Positions 7,677 to 15,170 of a stretch of DNA of 64,000 bases are shown in pieces. The notes beneath the pieces are model-generated. The model worked only from the letters and a program-made list of their open reading frames with translations, did not search any database and was not told the DNA's origin. Origin of the DNA: a bacterium 1XD21-13 (GTDB lineage: Bacteria; Bacillota; Clostridia; Lachnospirales; Lachnospiraceae); assembly GCA_009917555.1 (NCBI GenBank), contig QZDX01000003.1, forward strand, positions 62,001 to 126,000. Reading direction: 5' to 3'. The position numbers and the translations under genes are program-made. Position 1 is the stretch's first letter, and each line of letters opens with the position of its first letter.

Positions 7677-8256
7677 ACTCCCTTTTCGGAAAAATGTTCC
7701 CAATGTATAAATTTTGAAATATAAGTATATTTCCACGCAGATTATATAATCTTCAACAGCTTAACAGTTCTATAAACTGGAATTTCTTATTCTGTCTAAA
7801 ATTATAAATTTTTTAGTTGCTTCTCATAGTGTTGATTATTTTCTTCTTGTGTCATCCATTCTAAGTTATCAACACAATTACAAATTTTCACCCCATTTAT
7901 ATGATTAACAGTTTCCTTGTTTTCTGGATTATCAATAAAAGCTTCTGCCACTAGCCTGTGCACAAATTTTATTTTTTCTTCCCCAGATTTTTTAAGCCTA
8001 ACATAAAAATATCCATTTTTGTTCATTCTGGGTTCTTTAATTTTCCATTTTTTTTCATTGTTCTCCCAGTATTGAACTTCCCCTTTATCACTAACCCGAT
8101 ATTGCTCTTCATATCCTTCAATATATTCCCATCTATCCATCATTTTCTCCTTTCCAAATCCCGATTTATATATTTGATTATAAACTCTTTATCTGTCATT
8201 TACAATGTATATTTATAAGTTATTTCTCAATAGATACATAATTTCGAAAAGGGAGT
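7677..8256. repeat. 12-bp inverted repeats flanking the HNH gene
   Basis: ACTCCCTTTTCG at 7677-7688 recurs as its exact reverse complement at 8245-8256, bracketing the AT-rich segment that carries the HNH gene. They may be ends of a small mobile insert, or the two ends of a large-loop structure. No target duplication was recognised outside them. Confidence 0.4.
7802..8143 (-). CDS. NUMOD4/HNH endonuclease-like protein
   Basis: A 113-residue protein. Residues 4-50 match a NUMOD4 domain (WEYIEGYEEQYRVSDKGEV, then NKNGYFYVRLKKSG), and residues 60-100 match an HNH_3 motif (HRLVAEAFIDNPENKETVNH, INGVKICNCVDNLEWMT). The H...N...H/N pattern of the nuclease core is present. Such small proteins occur in phages, in group I introns and as free-standing homing genes. 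No intron signature was visible here. The gene is markedly AT-rich compared with its neighbours and lies inside the 7677/8256 inverted repeats, which points to recent transfer. Confidence 0.85.
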   Translation of the reverse strand: MMDRWEYIEGYEEQYRVSDKGEVQYWENNEKKWKIKEPRMNKNGYFYVRLKKSGEEKIKFVHRLVAEAFIDNPENKETVNHINGVKICNCVDNLEWMTQEENNQHYEKQLKNL

Positions 8257-8271
8257 TTTTAGTTCATGCCT

Positions 8272-9168
8272 TTATTCAGCCATTTCCGGAAAGTCTAAGC
8301 AGATGCTTAATACACCCTCCTGGTATCGGGCAGTAATGGTGCCGTGCATCTGCTCAACCAGTGTTTTTGCAATGGCAAGCCCCAGGCCGGTTGAGTTCCT
8401 TGCCGTCTCCACGGAAAAGAAGCGGTTAAAGAGCTTCCCGACCTGTACGTCATTGAGATTTGGCGCAGTGTTTGAGAAAATAATTTCCCCCGTTTCCAGC
8501 AGCGCAACCTTGAGATCGCCGCTGCTGTATTTCACCGCATTCCCCAAAATATTGCTAAATACACGTAGGAGGGCGGTTCTGTTCAAGGTGCGTACAACCT
8601 TTTTTTCCGTAATATTTATTTCCGGTGTAATGCTGCGCTTGGTCAAGGCACCATAGAATGAGGCAAGGCTTTCTTCCAAGATACCGTTTATGCATAAAGG
8701 CTCCAGCAGCATAGGCTCCTGCACCGACAGAATGATGGAGTAACGAAACAATTCCTCCGTCAACTGCTTTAAAACCTCCGCACGATTTTCAATGGCCGTC
8801 ACATAGCGGGTAACCGCTTCGGATTTTTCTTCGGCTTCAAGCAAGTCCAGATACCCGCAAATGGCAGTTAAAGGTGTCCGCAAATCATGGGAAATATTTG
8901 TTACGGCCTCTTTCAGTTCCCGGTCTCCCTTAAGGTACTGCCTGCGCTGCCGGTGCAGCAGGCGAAGCTGCCCATTTAGGTCGGCTGCCAGCAGCCGCAG
9001 ATGCCGGTCATTGGAGGCTATGGAAATAAGGGTGTTCGTATCTGTATTCAGCCGATCCGCAAGCTCTGTCCGTATTTCCGTCATACCTGCTTTCAGCGTA
9101 TAAATTTTCACACAGAGAATCAGAACCAAGGCAGACAGAACACCACACAGAGCCCACAGGAAAAGCAT
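8272..9168 (-). CDS. Sensor histidine kinase of an ABC-linked two-component system
   Basis: Membrane-bound histidine kinase, 298 residues, with a single N-terminal membrane helix (MLFLWALCGVLSALVLILCV) and no extracellular domain, then HisKA (EAVTNISHDLRTPLTAICGY) and HATPase (NILGNAVKYSSG, NSTGLGLAIAKTLVEQ). A longer frame starts at 9240, but the ATG at 9168 has GGAGG seven bases upstream. It is last in the minus-strand set response regulator, ATPase, permease, kinase. Kinases of this shape probably do not sense ligand themselves and are thought to be driven by the partner transporter; that is inference from similar modules. Confidence 0.9.
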   Translation of the reverse strand: MLFLWALCGVLSALVLILCVKIYTLKAGMTEIRTELADRLNTDTNTLISIASNDRHLRLLAADLNGQLRLLHRQRRQYLKGDRELKEAVTNISHDLRTPLTAICGYLDLLEAEEKSEAVTRYVTAIENRAEVLKQLTEELFRYSIILSVQEPMLLEPLCINGILEESLASFYGALTKRSITPEINITEKKVVRTLNRTALLRVFSNILGNAVKYSSGDLKVALLETGEIIFSNTAPNLNDVQVGKLFNRFFSVETARNSTGLGLAIAKTLVEQMHGTITARYQEGVLSICLDFPEMAE

Positions 9169-9179
9169 ATAGACACCTC

Positions 9180-10019
9180 CTACTTCAAATCCTTTTTGCG
9201 AAACAGTATCAGTCCGAAGCCGCATGACAAGACGATCCATCCAAAGGAAGCCGAGAGCATCTCCCCATAGTGGGTGTGCTCATTCAGCATTCCGCTAAGC
9301 TGTAAGGACTGTCCTCCCGGGAGCGATTCAAACGCTATTTCATACATCCGCCGCCTGCTTCCCTCTAAATAATCGGGATTGCGAATCCACTGGGAATGGC
9401 TTCCGTCATCAATTTCCCCTATTCCTAAGGAACTGTCCGGGATATAATAATACTCCGCTTCGTCCAGCCGGTTGGAAAGGGCAGTACCGGCATACAACAG
9501 CAAAAATGAGAGTAAAACACAGGCAGTAGCCGTAATAGCACGATTGGGAATCAGCATGGCAAAAAAACAGTAAATTGCCCCATAAGTCCCAATGAGAGCA
9601 AACACACAGATTCCCTGTAAAAGAATCTTAGAAAGCTCTGTCTGGAAAAATCCCAAAAAGGGGACGCCTATCAAAAGGGAGAAAACCATGCATCCCAGGC
9701 ACATGATCCATCCTGCAAGGATGCAGACGAATACATTTGCAAGATAAATATGGGTGCGGCTATGGCCTGAAATAATTTTATTTCTCATTGTACCATACTC
9801 ATATTCAGAGCCCACAAAAAGGCTGATAAAAACGGAGAGGACAATGCCAATGACAAATGCCTGTATCCAGAATGTCTCCTCCAAGGGATGTGTCTCCACC
9901 GAATCCTGGATCAGGATGATTTTTTGTAAAACGCAAAAAGTAACCAGTGCAGAAAATTCCAGCCAAAACACCTTGCTTTTCCAAAGCCTTGCCATATTAG
10001 CCCTAAAAAGCTTCGTCAT
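9180..10019 (-). CDS. ABC-2 permease of peptide-antibiotic resistance type
   Basis: Membrane subunit of 279 residues with six hydrophobic segments, the usual first cytoplasmic stretch (LFRANMARLWKSKVFW) and the conserved EYEYGTMRNKIISGHSR after the second helix, typical of BcrB/LanE-like permeases. The start at 10019 has GGAGGT upstream and overlaps the end of the ATPase gene by 17 bases. A longer frame to 10109 lies wholly within the ATPase gene. With the ATPase it should export or exclude membrane-active peptides such as bacitracin or lantibiotics; the substrate is not readable. Confidence 0.88.
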   Translation of the reverse strand: MTKLFRANMARLWKSKVFWLEFSALVTFCVLQKIILIQDSVETHPLEETFWIQAFVIGIVLSVFISLFVGSEYEYGTMRNKIISGHSRTHIYLANVFVCILAGWIMCLGCMVFSLLIGVPFLGFFQTELSKILLQGICVFALIGTYGAIYCFFAMLIPNRAITATACVLLSFLLLYAGTALSNRLDEAEYYYIPDSSLGIGEIDDGSHSQWIRNPDYLEGSRRRMYEIAFESLPGGQSLQLSGMLNEHTHYGEMLSASFGWIVLSCGFGLILFRKKDLK

Positions 10020-10926
10020 GCTTACCACCTCCCACAAGACCCATATAAAAGCTTTCCAGGCTCTCGGTGCGCTCCTGCATGGAAATGACCTCACAATTTT
10101 CCTCCGCAAGCTCAGAGATCAGCAGGGATGCTTTCACCTTTGCAAACACCTGGGCAGTTGTATCGGACAAAATCTTATACTCTATGTTCATTCGATCCAG
10201 CACACAGGCAAGGGCTTTTGCATTGCTCACTTCCATCAAGATACATTTTCGGCAGGCAGCTTCCAATTCGGCGGCACTGATTTCCTTTACCATGGATCCA
10301 TTGTCAATAAAGCCGTAGTGGGTGGCAAGCCTTGCCAGCTCATCAAGCATATGGCTGGAAATCAGTATGGTTATCTGATGCTCCCGGTTAAGTCTTAAGA
10401 GCAATTCCCGCATTTCAATAATGCCCTGCGGATCAAGGCCGTTTACCGGCTCATCCAGCACAAGAAAATCCGGGCTGCCGCAAAGGGCGACTGCAATCCC
10501 TAACCGCTGGCGCATACCAAGGGAAAAGTTCTTCGCTTTCTTTTTTCCCGTATGTTCAAGGCCCACCAGCCTTAACAGCCCTCTCAGATCATCGAAAGAG
10601 GGCAGGCCGAGAATACGATATTGCATCTTTAGATTATCCTCTGCCGTCAGATCGAGATAAATCGATGGCGTCTCCACAACAGCCCCCATTCGCCTGCGAG
10701 ATTTTCCTATTTCCTTATCTGTGTTTTTTCTCCCATACAGAGTGTATTCGCCGGAATCGGCAGTCTGCAGTCCGCAGATCAGGCGGATCAGAGTTGTCTT
10801 GCCGGCGCCGTTTTTCCCAACAAAGCCGTAGACGGCCCCCTTGGGAACGTGCATGGAAACAGCGTTCAACGCCTTGCATGTACCGTACGCTTTGCACAAA
10901 GCGCTGGTAGTCAGGACATAGTCCAT
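10003..10926 (-). CDS. ABC ATPase of peptide-antibiotic resistance type
   Basis: ATP-binding subunit, about 307 residues: Walker A GKNGAGKTT, signature FSLGMRQRLGIA, Walker B FLVLDEPVNGLDPQG, H-loop SSHML. The GLDPQGI sequence and the overall length match BcrA-type ATPases. An ATG at 10932 lies only two bases from AGGAGG, whereas the next ATG at 10926 has eight bases, so the latter is the likelier start. It is coupled to the permease downstream by a 17-base overlap, and about 100 bases separate it from the response regulator upstream. Confidence 0.92.
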   Translation of the reverse strand: MDYVLTTSALCKAYGTCKALNAVSMHVPKGAVYGFVGKNGAGKTTLIRLICGLQTADSGEYTLYGRKNTDKEIGKSRRRMGAVVETPSIYLDLTAEDNLKMQYRILGLPSFDDLRGLLRLVGLEHTGKKKAKNFSLGMRQRLGIAVALCGSPDFLVLDEPVNGLDPQGIIEMRELLLRLNREHQITILISSHMLDELARLATHYGFIDNGSMVKEISAAELEAACRKCILMEVSNAKALACVLDRMNIEYKILSDTTAQVFAKVKASLLISELAEENCEVISMQERTESLESFYMGLVGGGKHDEAF

Positions 10927-11032
10927 AAGCATAGCCTCCTTTTTTGCACGAGCATCTCATGCTTGATACTGGCATTGTAGCAGGAAATCCTTGAGAAAAT
11001 GGTTAAGAAAATCGTTGAGAATTGGTTGAGAT

Positions 11033-11695
11033 TTACTCCGACTTCAATTTGAAGCCTATGCCCCATACGGAATCGATATATTCTTTTCCCCCAACGTCCC
11101 GCAGCTTTTTCCGCAAATGGCTGATATGTGTTTTTAAGGAGCTGTCCGTGCAATCGGGAGTGTCCCCGCTTATGCGTTCAAGCAATAGAGATTTTGGAAT
11201 TACCTGGGTGGGATTCTGCATGAGGATTTTCAAGATGGCATACTCCGTCCTTGTCAAATTCACGCTCTGGGTTCCTGCCAGGACTTCACGTGTCCTTGTG
11301 TCCAGCCGCAGATTATCAAAGGATAAAATGGAAGCAGCCGGGGCAGGGCGGTTGCGGAGGGCAACGGTAATTCTTGCGAGCAGTTCTTTTATTTCAAAGG
11401 GCTTTGTAAGATAGTCTGCCGCACCGCCAAGCAAAAGCTCCACCTTGTCATTGACATCAATTTTTGCGCTGACAACGATAACGGGGATGTCCCTGATTTG
11501 CGGCAGAAGCTTTTCACCGGAAAGACCGGGAAGCATCAGATCGAGCAAAATAAGGTCGGGCTGTGACCCGGACAGCACATACAATGCCTCTGTCCCCGAG
11601 TAAGCCCGTGATACCTGATAGCCCTCTTTTACAAGCGCTTCCTCCATCATATTCCCGATATGGGTATCATCCTCAATGATCAAAATATGTTTCAT
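11033..11695 (-). CDS. OmpR-family response regulator
   Basis: A 220-residue two-domain regulator: receiver domain (residues 1-115; IIEDDTHIG acidic pair, phospho-acceptor in LILLDLMLPG, VVSAKI, then Lys in LTKPF) and winged-helix DNA-binding domain (NLTRTEYAILKILMQNPTQ, SLKTHISHLRKKL, VWGIGFKL). First gene of the minus-strand module; it should activate the downstream ABC genes when the kinase at 8272 phosphorylates it. GAGGA precedes the ATG. The start overlaps a remnant HTH frame described separately. Confidence 0.93.
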   Translation of the reverse strand: MKHILIIEDDTHIGNMMEEALVKEGYQVSRAYSGTEALYVLSGSQPDLILLDLMLPGLSGEKLLPQIRDIPVIVVSAKIDVNDKVELLLGGAADYLTKPFEIKELLARITVALRNRPAPAASILSFDNLRLDTRTREVLAGTQSVNLTRTEYAILKILMQNPTQVIPKSLLLERISGDTPDCTDSSLKTHISHLRKKLRDVGGKEYIDSVWGIGFKLKSE

Positions 11696-11792
11696 TTAAA
11701 TTTCCTCGATTTTCATTTCCTGTTTCGTCTATGGCTCTTTCAATGGTTTCTCTGCGGACGCCCACAAGCTTGGCCAGATCCTCCTGCTTCAT
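11673..11792 (-). pseudogene. Remnant of an XRE-type helix-turn-helix gene
   Basis: A 39-codon minus-strand frame starts MKQEDLAKLVGVRRETIERA, which is the second and third helices of an XRE/Cro-type HTH (QEDLAKLVGVRRETI is a common form in Clostridia). It then loses similarity and stops inside the response regulator gene. No N-terminal first helix or dimerisation region is left. I read it as the stub of a regulator gene that once lay upstream of the two-component module. Confidence 0.4.
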
Positions 11793-11902
11793 AAAAAATC
11801 ATCCCCAGGAAAAGCGGTATATTTGGCTCTTTTGTTATAAATATACTAATTCTAATGTGGGAGGTCAAGAGTCAAGAACTATTGATATGGCGTTATGTGT
11901 AC

Positions 11903-11933
11903 TTGACCTTTCCCTTACGGCAAGGCTTATACT
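11903..11933 (+). promoter_or_regulatory. MerR-type promoter with 19-bp spacer and dyad operator
   Basis: TTGACC at 11903-11908 and TATACT at 11928-11933 are 19 bases apart, the long spacing that MerR activators require. The spacer carries the dyad CCTTTCCCTTACGGCAAGG. It lies 24 bases upstream of the merR start codon, so the regulator most likely controls itself and the following hydrolase gene. Confidence 0.75.
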
Positions 11934-11956
11934 ATATAGCGACAAGGAGGATTTTT

Positions 11957-12787
11957 ATGTTATCCATCGGAGAATTTTCAAATATATGCAAGGTATCCAC
12001 AAAGACACTTCGCTATTACGCTGAAATTGGCCTGCTTGAGCCAAGTGAGGTAAATCCCGAAAATGGTTATCGCTATTATGCCATTGAGCAGCTTGAAAAA
12101 ATGCTGTTTATCAATCGGCTAAAGGCGTATTCATTTTCGTTAGATGAAATCAAGGCAATTTTGCGCTCGGAAGAAATACAAGAGGATCATTTATATCTTT
12201 CGCTGATTCGCAAGAAAAAGGAAATTGAAAAACAGGTACGTGATTACAGCCAAATATTAGCACAGTTGGAGGGCGACATAGGGGTGATTGAACAGGGCAG
12301 ATCCATGATGTCCTATCTGGAGGATATTGATGTCCAGCTTGCAGATGTGCCTGACATGTACCTCTTATATATTCGGAAAATGGTACAGGCAGAAGATTAT
12401 CCTGCCGAATATAGCAAGTGCTATGAAAGGTTATTCAAAAGGATTGCTGCTGATAAGCTGACAATGAGCGGTGCGCCAATGGTGCTTTTCCATAGTGCAA
12501 AATATTCTCTTTCCGGCTTGGATACAGAGTTTGCCCTCCCTGTGCAGGAATATGTCACAGGAACAAGAGATTTTTGCCCCGGATTATGCTTAAAAACAGT
12601 TGTGCGGGGAGCATATTCCCAGCTTCCCTCGGTTTACGCCAAACAAATAGAATGGGCAGAAAAAGAAAGATACCAGTGCACAAATGCGCTTTTTGAGGTT
12701 TATGTAACCGACCCGTCACAGGTTGAGAATGAGCAGGACAATATCACGGAGGTTTATTATCCTGTAAAAAAGCTTATATCGAAATAA
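11957..12787 (+). CDS. MerR-family regulator with effector-binding domain
   Basis: A 276-residue regulator. Residues 1-70 form the MerR winged helix (MLSIGEFSNICKVSTKTLRY, NPENGYRYYAIEQLE), followed by the long dimerisation helix (about 75-120), then a GyrI/BmrR-like effector domain (about 130-270, with the late strand ALFEVYVTDPSQ). Proteins of this layout bind hydrophobic or cationic drugs and activate efflux or detoxification genes. The ATG at 11957 has AAGGAGG upstream; in-frame codons back to 11855 lie in the promoter. The serine hydrolase gene follows 28 bases downstream and is likely its target. Confidence 0.9.
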   Translation: MLSIGEFSNICKVSTKTLRYYAEIGLLEPSEVNPENGYRYYAIEQLEKMLFINRLKAYSFSLDEIKAILRSEEIQEDHLYLSLIRKKKEIEKQVRDYSQILAQLEGDIGVIEQGRSMMSYLEDIDVQLADVPDMYLLYIRKMVQAEDYPAEYSKCYERLFKRIAADKLTMSGAPMVLFHSAKYSLSGLDTEFALPVQEYVTGTRDFCPGLCLKTVVRGAYSQLPSVYAKQIEWAEKERYQCTNALFEVYVTDPSQVENEQDNITEVYYPVKKLISK

Positions 12788-12815
12788 CAAATTGGAATCA
12801 ATGGAGGAAAAACAA

Positions 12816-12920
12816 ATGGGGCAGGAACAAATGAAGCAGGAACAGATGGAGCAGGAGCAGATGGAGCAAGAACAGATGAAGCAGGAACAGATGAAACGAG
12901 AGCGAATGAAACAGGAACAA
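12816..12920 (+). repeat. 15-bp in-frame tandem repeat, seven units
   Basis: Seven consecutive 15-bp units of the form ATG-AAG/GAG-CAG-GAA-CAG encode M-K/E-Q-E-Q repeats at the very start of the hydrolase. Units differ by single bases. Each unit keeps an in-frame ATG, so copy-number change would not shift the frame. Confidence 0.85.
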
Positions 12921-13889
12921 ATTGCAAGACTGGAAAATATTATTAGCAGGGATTATTCCAATATGGCAGGAATGGTTGTATTAAAGGATGGAAAATCCGT
13001 CTATGAAAATTATTATAACGGTTGTACGAAAGGGAACCGCATCCAAATTTTTTCGGTAACAAAAAGCATTATTTCTATATTGCTTGGCATTGCCTTGGAC
13101 AAGGGGTATTTAGACAGCATTGAGCAGAAAGTATTAGAGTTCTATCCGGAATACACAGTCAAACGAGGCGAAAAAACCATATGGAGCATCACCATAAGAG
13201 ATATGCTTACAATGACCGCTCCTTACAAATATATGTTTAATCCGTATAAAAAGTATTTCACAAGTATGGATTGGGTAAAGTTTTCCCTTGATCAGTTAGG
13301 CGGCAGGGGGCATATCGGAACGTTTCGGTATGCTCCGATTATCGGTCCCGATATTCTATCGGGTATCCTTGTAAAAGTAACAGGACAATCGGTATTGGAT
13401 TTTGCAAGGGAAAATCTCTTTGCCCCATTGGGCATTACCGTTGAAAGGAGTATTATTTTTCATAGCAAGGAAGAACAGATGGCTTTTTATAAAGCAGCTG
13501 ATATCAGCGGCTGGGCTGCAAGTCCCACGGGCATCCATGCGGCAGGCTGGGGGCTTACCCTTTCGCCGGTGGATATGGCTAAAATCGGACAATTATTTTT
13601 GAGCAAAGGTATTTGGAATGGACAGCGCATTGTCTCCGAAAAATGGGTTGCAGAGAGCACGTCGGAACAGAGCCGGTGGAAACAGCGCAATCTGCCCTAC
13701 GGTTATTTGTGGTGGGTCAGCGAGGAAGATAAGGGATATGCGGCAATGGGTGACGGAGGGAATATCATTTATGTCAGCCCAAAGAAGAATATGGTTGTTG
13801 CCATTGCCTCTCTTTTTCAGCCAAGGGCAAAGGACAGGATTGGGTTTATCAAGAGCTATGTGGAACCGATCTTTGAAAAACAATTGTAA
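12816..13889 (+). CDS. Class C beta-lactamase-like serine hydrolase
   Basis: Serine hydrolase of the beta-lactamase/penicillin-binding fold, 357 residues. The nucleophile motif SVTK is at about residue 85, a Tyr-containing second motif (RYAPIIGPDILSGIL) replaces the usual YSN, and the C-terminal GDGGNIIYVSP stands for the KTG/HxG box. It has no signal peptide; instead the first 35 residues are the low-complexity MEQEQ repeat, which should form a charged helix. The start is ambiguous: ATG 12816 has TGGAGG eight bases upstream, while TTG 12792 has none. It is probably co-transcribed with merR. Activity could be esterase or peptidase; a true beta-lactamase is doubtful. Confidence 0.85.
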   Translation: MGQEQMKQEQMEQEQMEQEQMKQEQMKRERMKQEQIARLENIISRDYSNMAGMVVLKDGKSVYENYYNGCTKGNRIQIFSVTKSIISILLGIALDKGYLDSIEQKVLEFYPEYTVKRGEKTIWSITIRDMLTMTAPYKYMFNPYKKYFTSMDWVKFSLDQLGGRGHIGTFRYAPIIGPDILSGILVKVTGQSVLDFARENLFAPLGITVERSIIFHSKEEQMAFYKAADISGWAASPTGIHAAGWGLTLSPVDMAKIGQLFLSKGIWNGQRIVSEKWVAESTSEQSRWKQRNLPYGYLWWVSEEDKGYAAMGDGGNIIYVSPKKNMVVAIASLFQPRAKDRIGFIKSYVEPIFEKQL

Positions 13890-14044
13890 AAAAGGAGTGG
13901 GAAATCACAGTCTGTCGGCTTTCTTTCCTTTCATAAGGTTTTAAGTCAGACACCCGCTATATTACAAAAAAATCCAAAAATTTCAAAATTTCAAAAAGAT
14001 AGAAAATCGCTTGAAAAAAGAAGTGATATCTGCTATGATGCTGT

Positions 14045-14071
14045 CATGCGTTCCATGTCATAGAACGCATG
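14045..14071. repeat. Hairpin upstream of the retropepsin locus
   Basis: CATGCGTTC (14045-14053) and GAACGCATG (14063-14071) form a perfect 9-bp stem around a 9-base loop. No T-run follows, so it is more likely an RNA or DNA regulatory structure than a terminator. The rest of 13890-14148 is AT-rich and holds nothing else recognised. Confidence 0.45.
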
Positions 14072-14078
14072 CTTCTAC

Positions 14079-14145
14079 AATTCCGGCATATTCTCGCCGT
14101 ATATTCCAAAGTGAAGAAAATGTAATTGAGAGGATAGGAGGGAAG
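14079..14145 (+). repeat. 67-bp direct repeat, copy 1
   Basis: This segment (starting AATTCCGGCATATTCTCGCC) recurs at 15041-15107 with 5 differences in 67 bases. It ends in the GGATAGGAGGGAAG ribosome site of the small gene at 14149, so the repeat covers the 5' untranslated region of that gene. Confidence 0.85.
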
Positions 14146-14148
14146 CTG

Positions 14149-14352
14149 GTGAGTACGGTTCAATTGGAAAATATCTATGATTTATATATGGTATTGACCG
14201 ATGTGACACTGGTTAAAAATAAGCTTGGCATAGGGAGCTTTACTGGAATCTTGGACTGTATTTCCAAAACTCCCGTAAAAATAACAAAGCCGAATTCAAC
14301 CATTGTTTATCATGATTCTTATGAAAGGGAAGAAAATTGTGAATACGAGTGA
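14149..14352 (+). CDS. Small protein of unknown function upstream of retropepsin
   Basis: A 67-residue protein starting at GTG 14149 after GGAGGG (14137-14142): MSTVQLENIYDLYMVLTDVT, ending YEREENCEYE. The frame stays open back to 14011, but the codons before the GTG have no ribosome site and lie in the repeat. No family was recognised; it is mixed alpha/beta in appearance with no membrane segment. Its end overlaps the start of the protease gene, so the two are translationally coupled and probably act together. Confidence 0.55.
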   Translation: MSTVQLENIYDLYMVLTDVTLVKNKLGIGSFTGILDCISKTPVKITKPNSTIVYHDSYEREENCEYE

Positions 14353-14734
14353 TACAATAGTAAGCAAGATAGAAAAGGGGAGCTTTCGATTTCCCATACA
14401 ATTTGAATTATTTGGTCATAATCAGAATATAGCACATGCGGCTTTTGATACAGGATGTTCTCATAGCTTGATTTCTGTAAGCAGTTTGGATGTGGGTAAT
14501 AAGAACATAAGGACATTGGAGCATGAAGCTTTGATGGATGTGAATATACCGTTAGCGGTAGGAGCAGGTATAGAGAGTAACAGTAAAGAGACGGTATGTA
14601 TCAGAAAGTATGTAAAGGAAATCAATCTGCTCAAGAGACAATTGAGAAAACTGGGTAAAAGCCAGGAGGAATGCAGACATATATTGGAGAAAAAGATAAC
14701 AGCCACGATAGAGGATGCCATTCATAAAATCTAA
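14339..14734 (+). CDS. Retropepsin-like aspartic protease, N-terminal part
   Basis: A 131-residue frame from GTG 14339 (AGGGAAG upstream; ATG 14321 is an alternative). After a lead strand (FRFPIQFELFGHNQNIAHAA) comes FDTGCSHSLIS, the D-T-G active-site loop of retroviral-type aspartic proteases, which work as dimers of one such domain. The next region (from ETVCIRKYVKEINLLKRQL on) is an unusually long helical insertion where the flap would be. The frame stops before the second half of the fold, which is found in the overlapping next frame. Either a frameshift has split the gene or ribosomal frameshifting joins the halves. Confidence 0.6.
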   Translation: MNTSDTIVSKIEKGSFRFPIQFELFGHNQNIAHAAFDTGCSHSLISVSSLDVGNKNIRTLEHEALMDVNIPLAVGAGIESNSKETVCIRKYVKEINLLKRQLRKLGKSQEECRHILEKKITATIEDAIHKI

Positions 14735-14966
14735 GAATGTTAGATTTGAATACATGGCGCATAATTACACAATAGATGGAGTGGCAATTGGAGACATCCA
14801 TGTAAGAGTTTCCTTTAACACAGAACACAAGAATTTAATTGGGATGCAAATCATTAGAAACCTGTATACAAAAATCTTTTGCATGGAGGAGCACGTTTTT
14901 ATAATCGCTGCCCGGAACAAAGCATTGTCCGATCATATGGAGAAAGAGCTTTTGAATAAGAAATGA
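14715..14966 (+). CDS. Retropepsin-like aspartic protease, C-terminal part in +1 frame
   Basis: This frame overlaps the previous one by 20 bases and continues the fold: VRFEYMAHNYTIDGVAIGD, then VRVSFNTEHKNLIGMQIIRN, where LIGM corresponds to the hydrophobic-hydrophobic-Gly element that closes the retropepsin domain before its last helix. It has no ribosome site of its own. If a single base were skipped at the upstream stop codon (ATC TAA G), the two frames would fuse as ...IHKI-KNVRFEY. That arrangement implies one ancestral gene of about 210 codons. Whether the break is natural or a recent mutation cannot be told here. Confidence 0.55.
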   Translation: MPFIKSKNVRFEYMAHNYTIDGVAIGDIHVRVSFNTEHKNLIGMQIIRNLYTKIFCMEEHVFIIAARNKALSDHMEKELLNKK

Positions 14967-15040
14967 AAAGTTATGGAGTAAGCTATAAAAACATTGTCAG
15001 TTCAATTCTTTTAAAAAAATAAATGAAACAAAAATTTCAA

Positions 15041-15107
15041 AATTCCGGCGGATTCTCGCCGTAAATTCCAAAGTGAAGAAAACGTAATTGAGAGGATGGG
15101 AGGGAAG
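15041..15107 (+). repeat. 67-bp direct repeat, copy 2
   Basis: Matches 14079-14145 at 62 of 67 positions, including the GGGAGGGAAG ribosome site, but after it the sequence diverges and no protein follows at once. It may be the scar of a second copy of the small gene, or one end of a mobile unit that carries the protease locus. The remainder of 14967-15170 holds no further feature. Confidence 0.8.
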
Positions 15108-15170
15108 TATATGATGTGATGTATACCTATATTTGCTCCCAGCTTGTAAGATCAGGAGGTTTATGGTAGT

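Noticed and set aside
12792-12815. TTG start for the serine hydrolase
   Set aside because: No ribosome site upstream; TGGAGG lies within this stretch and points to ATG 12816.
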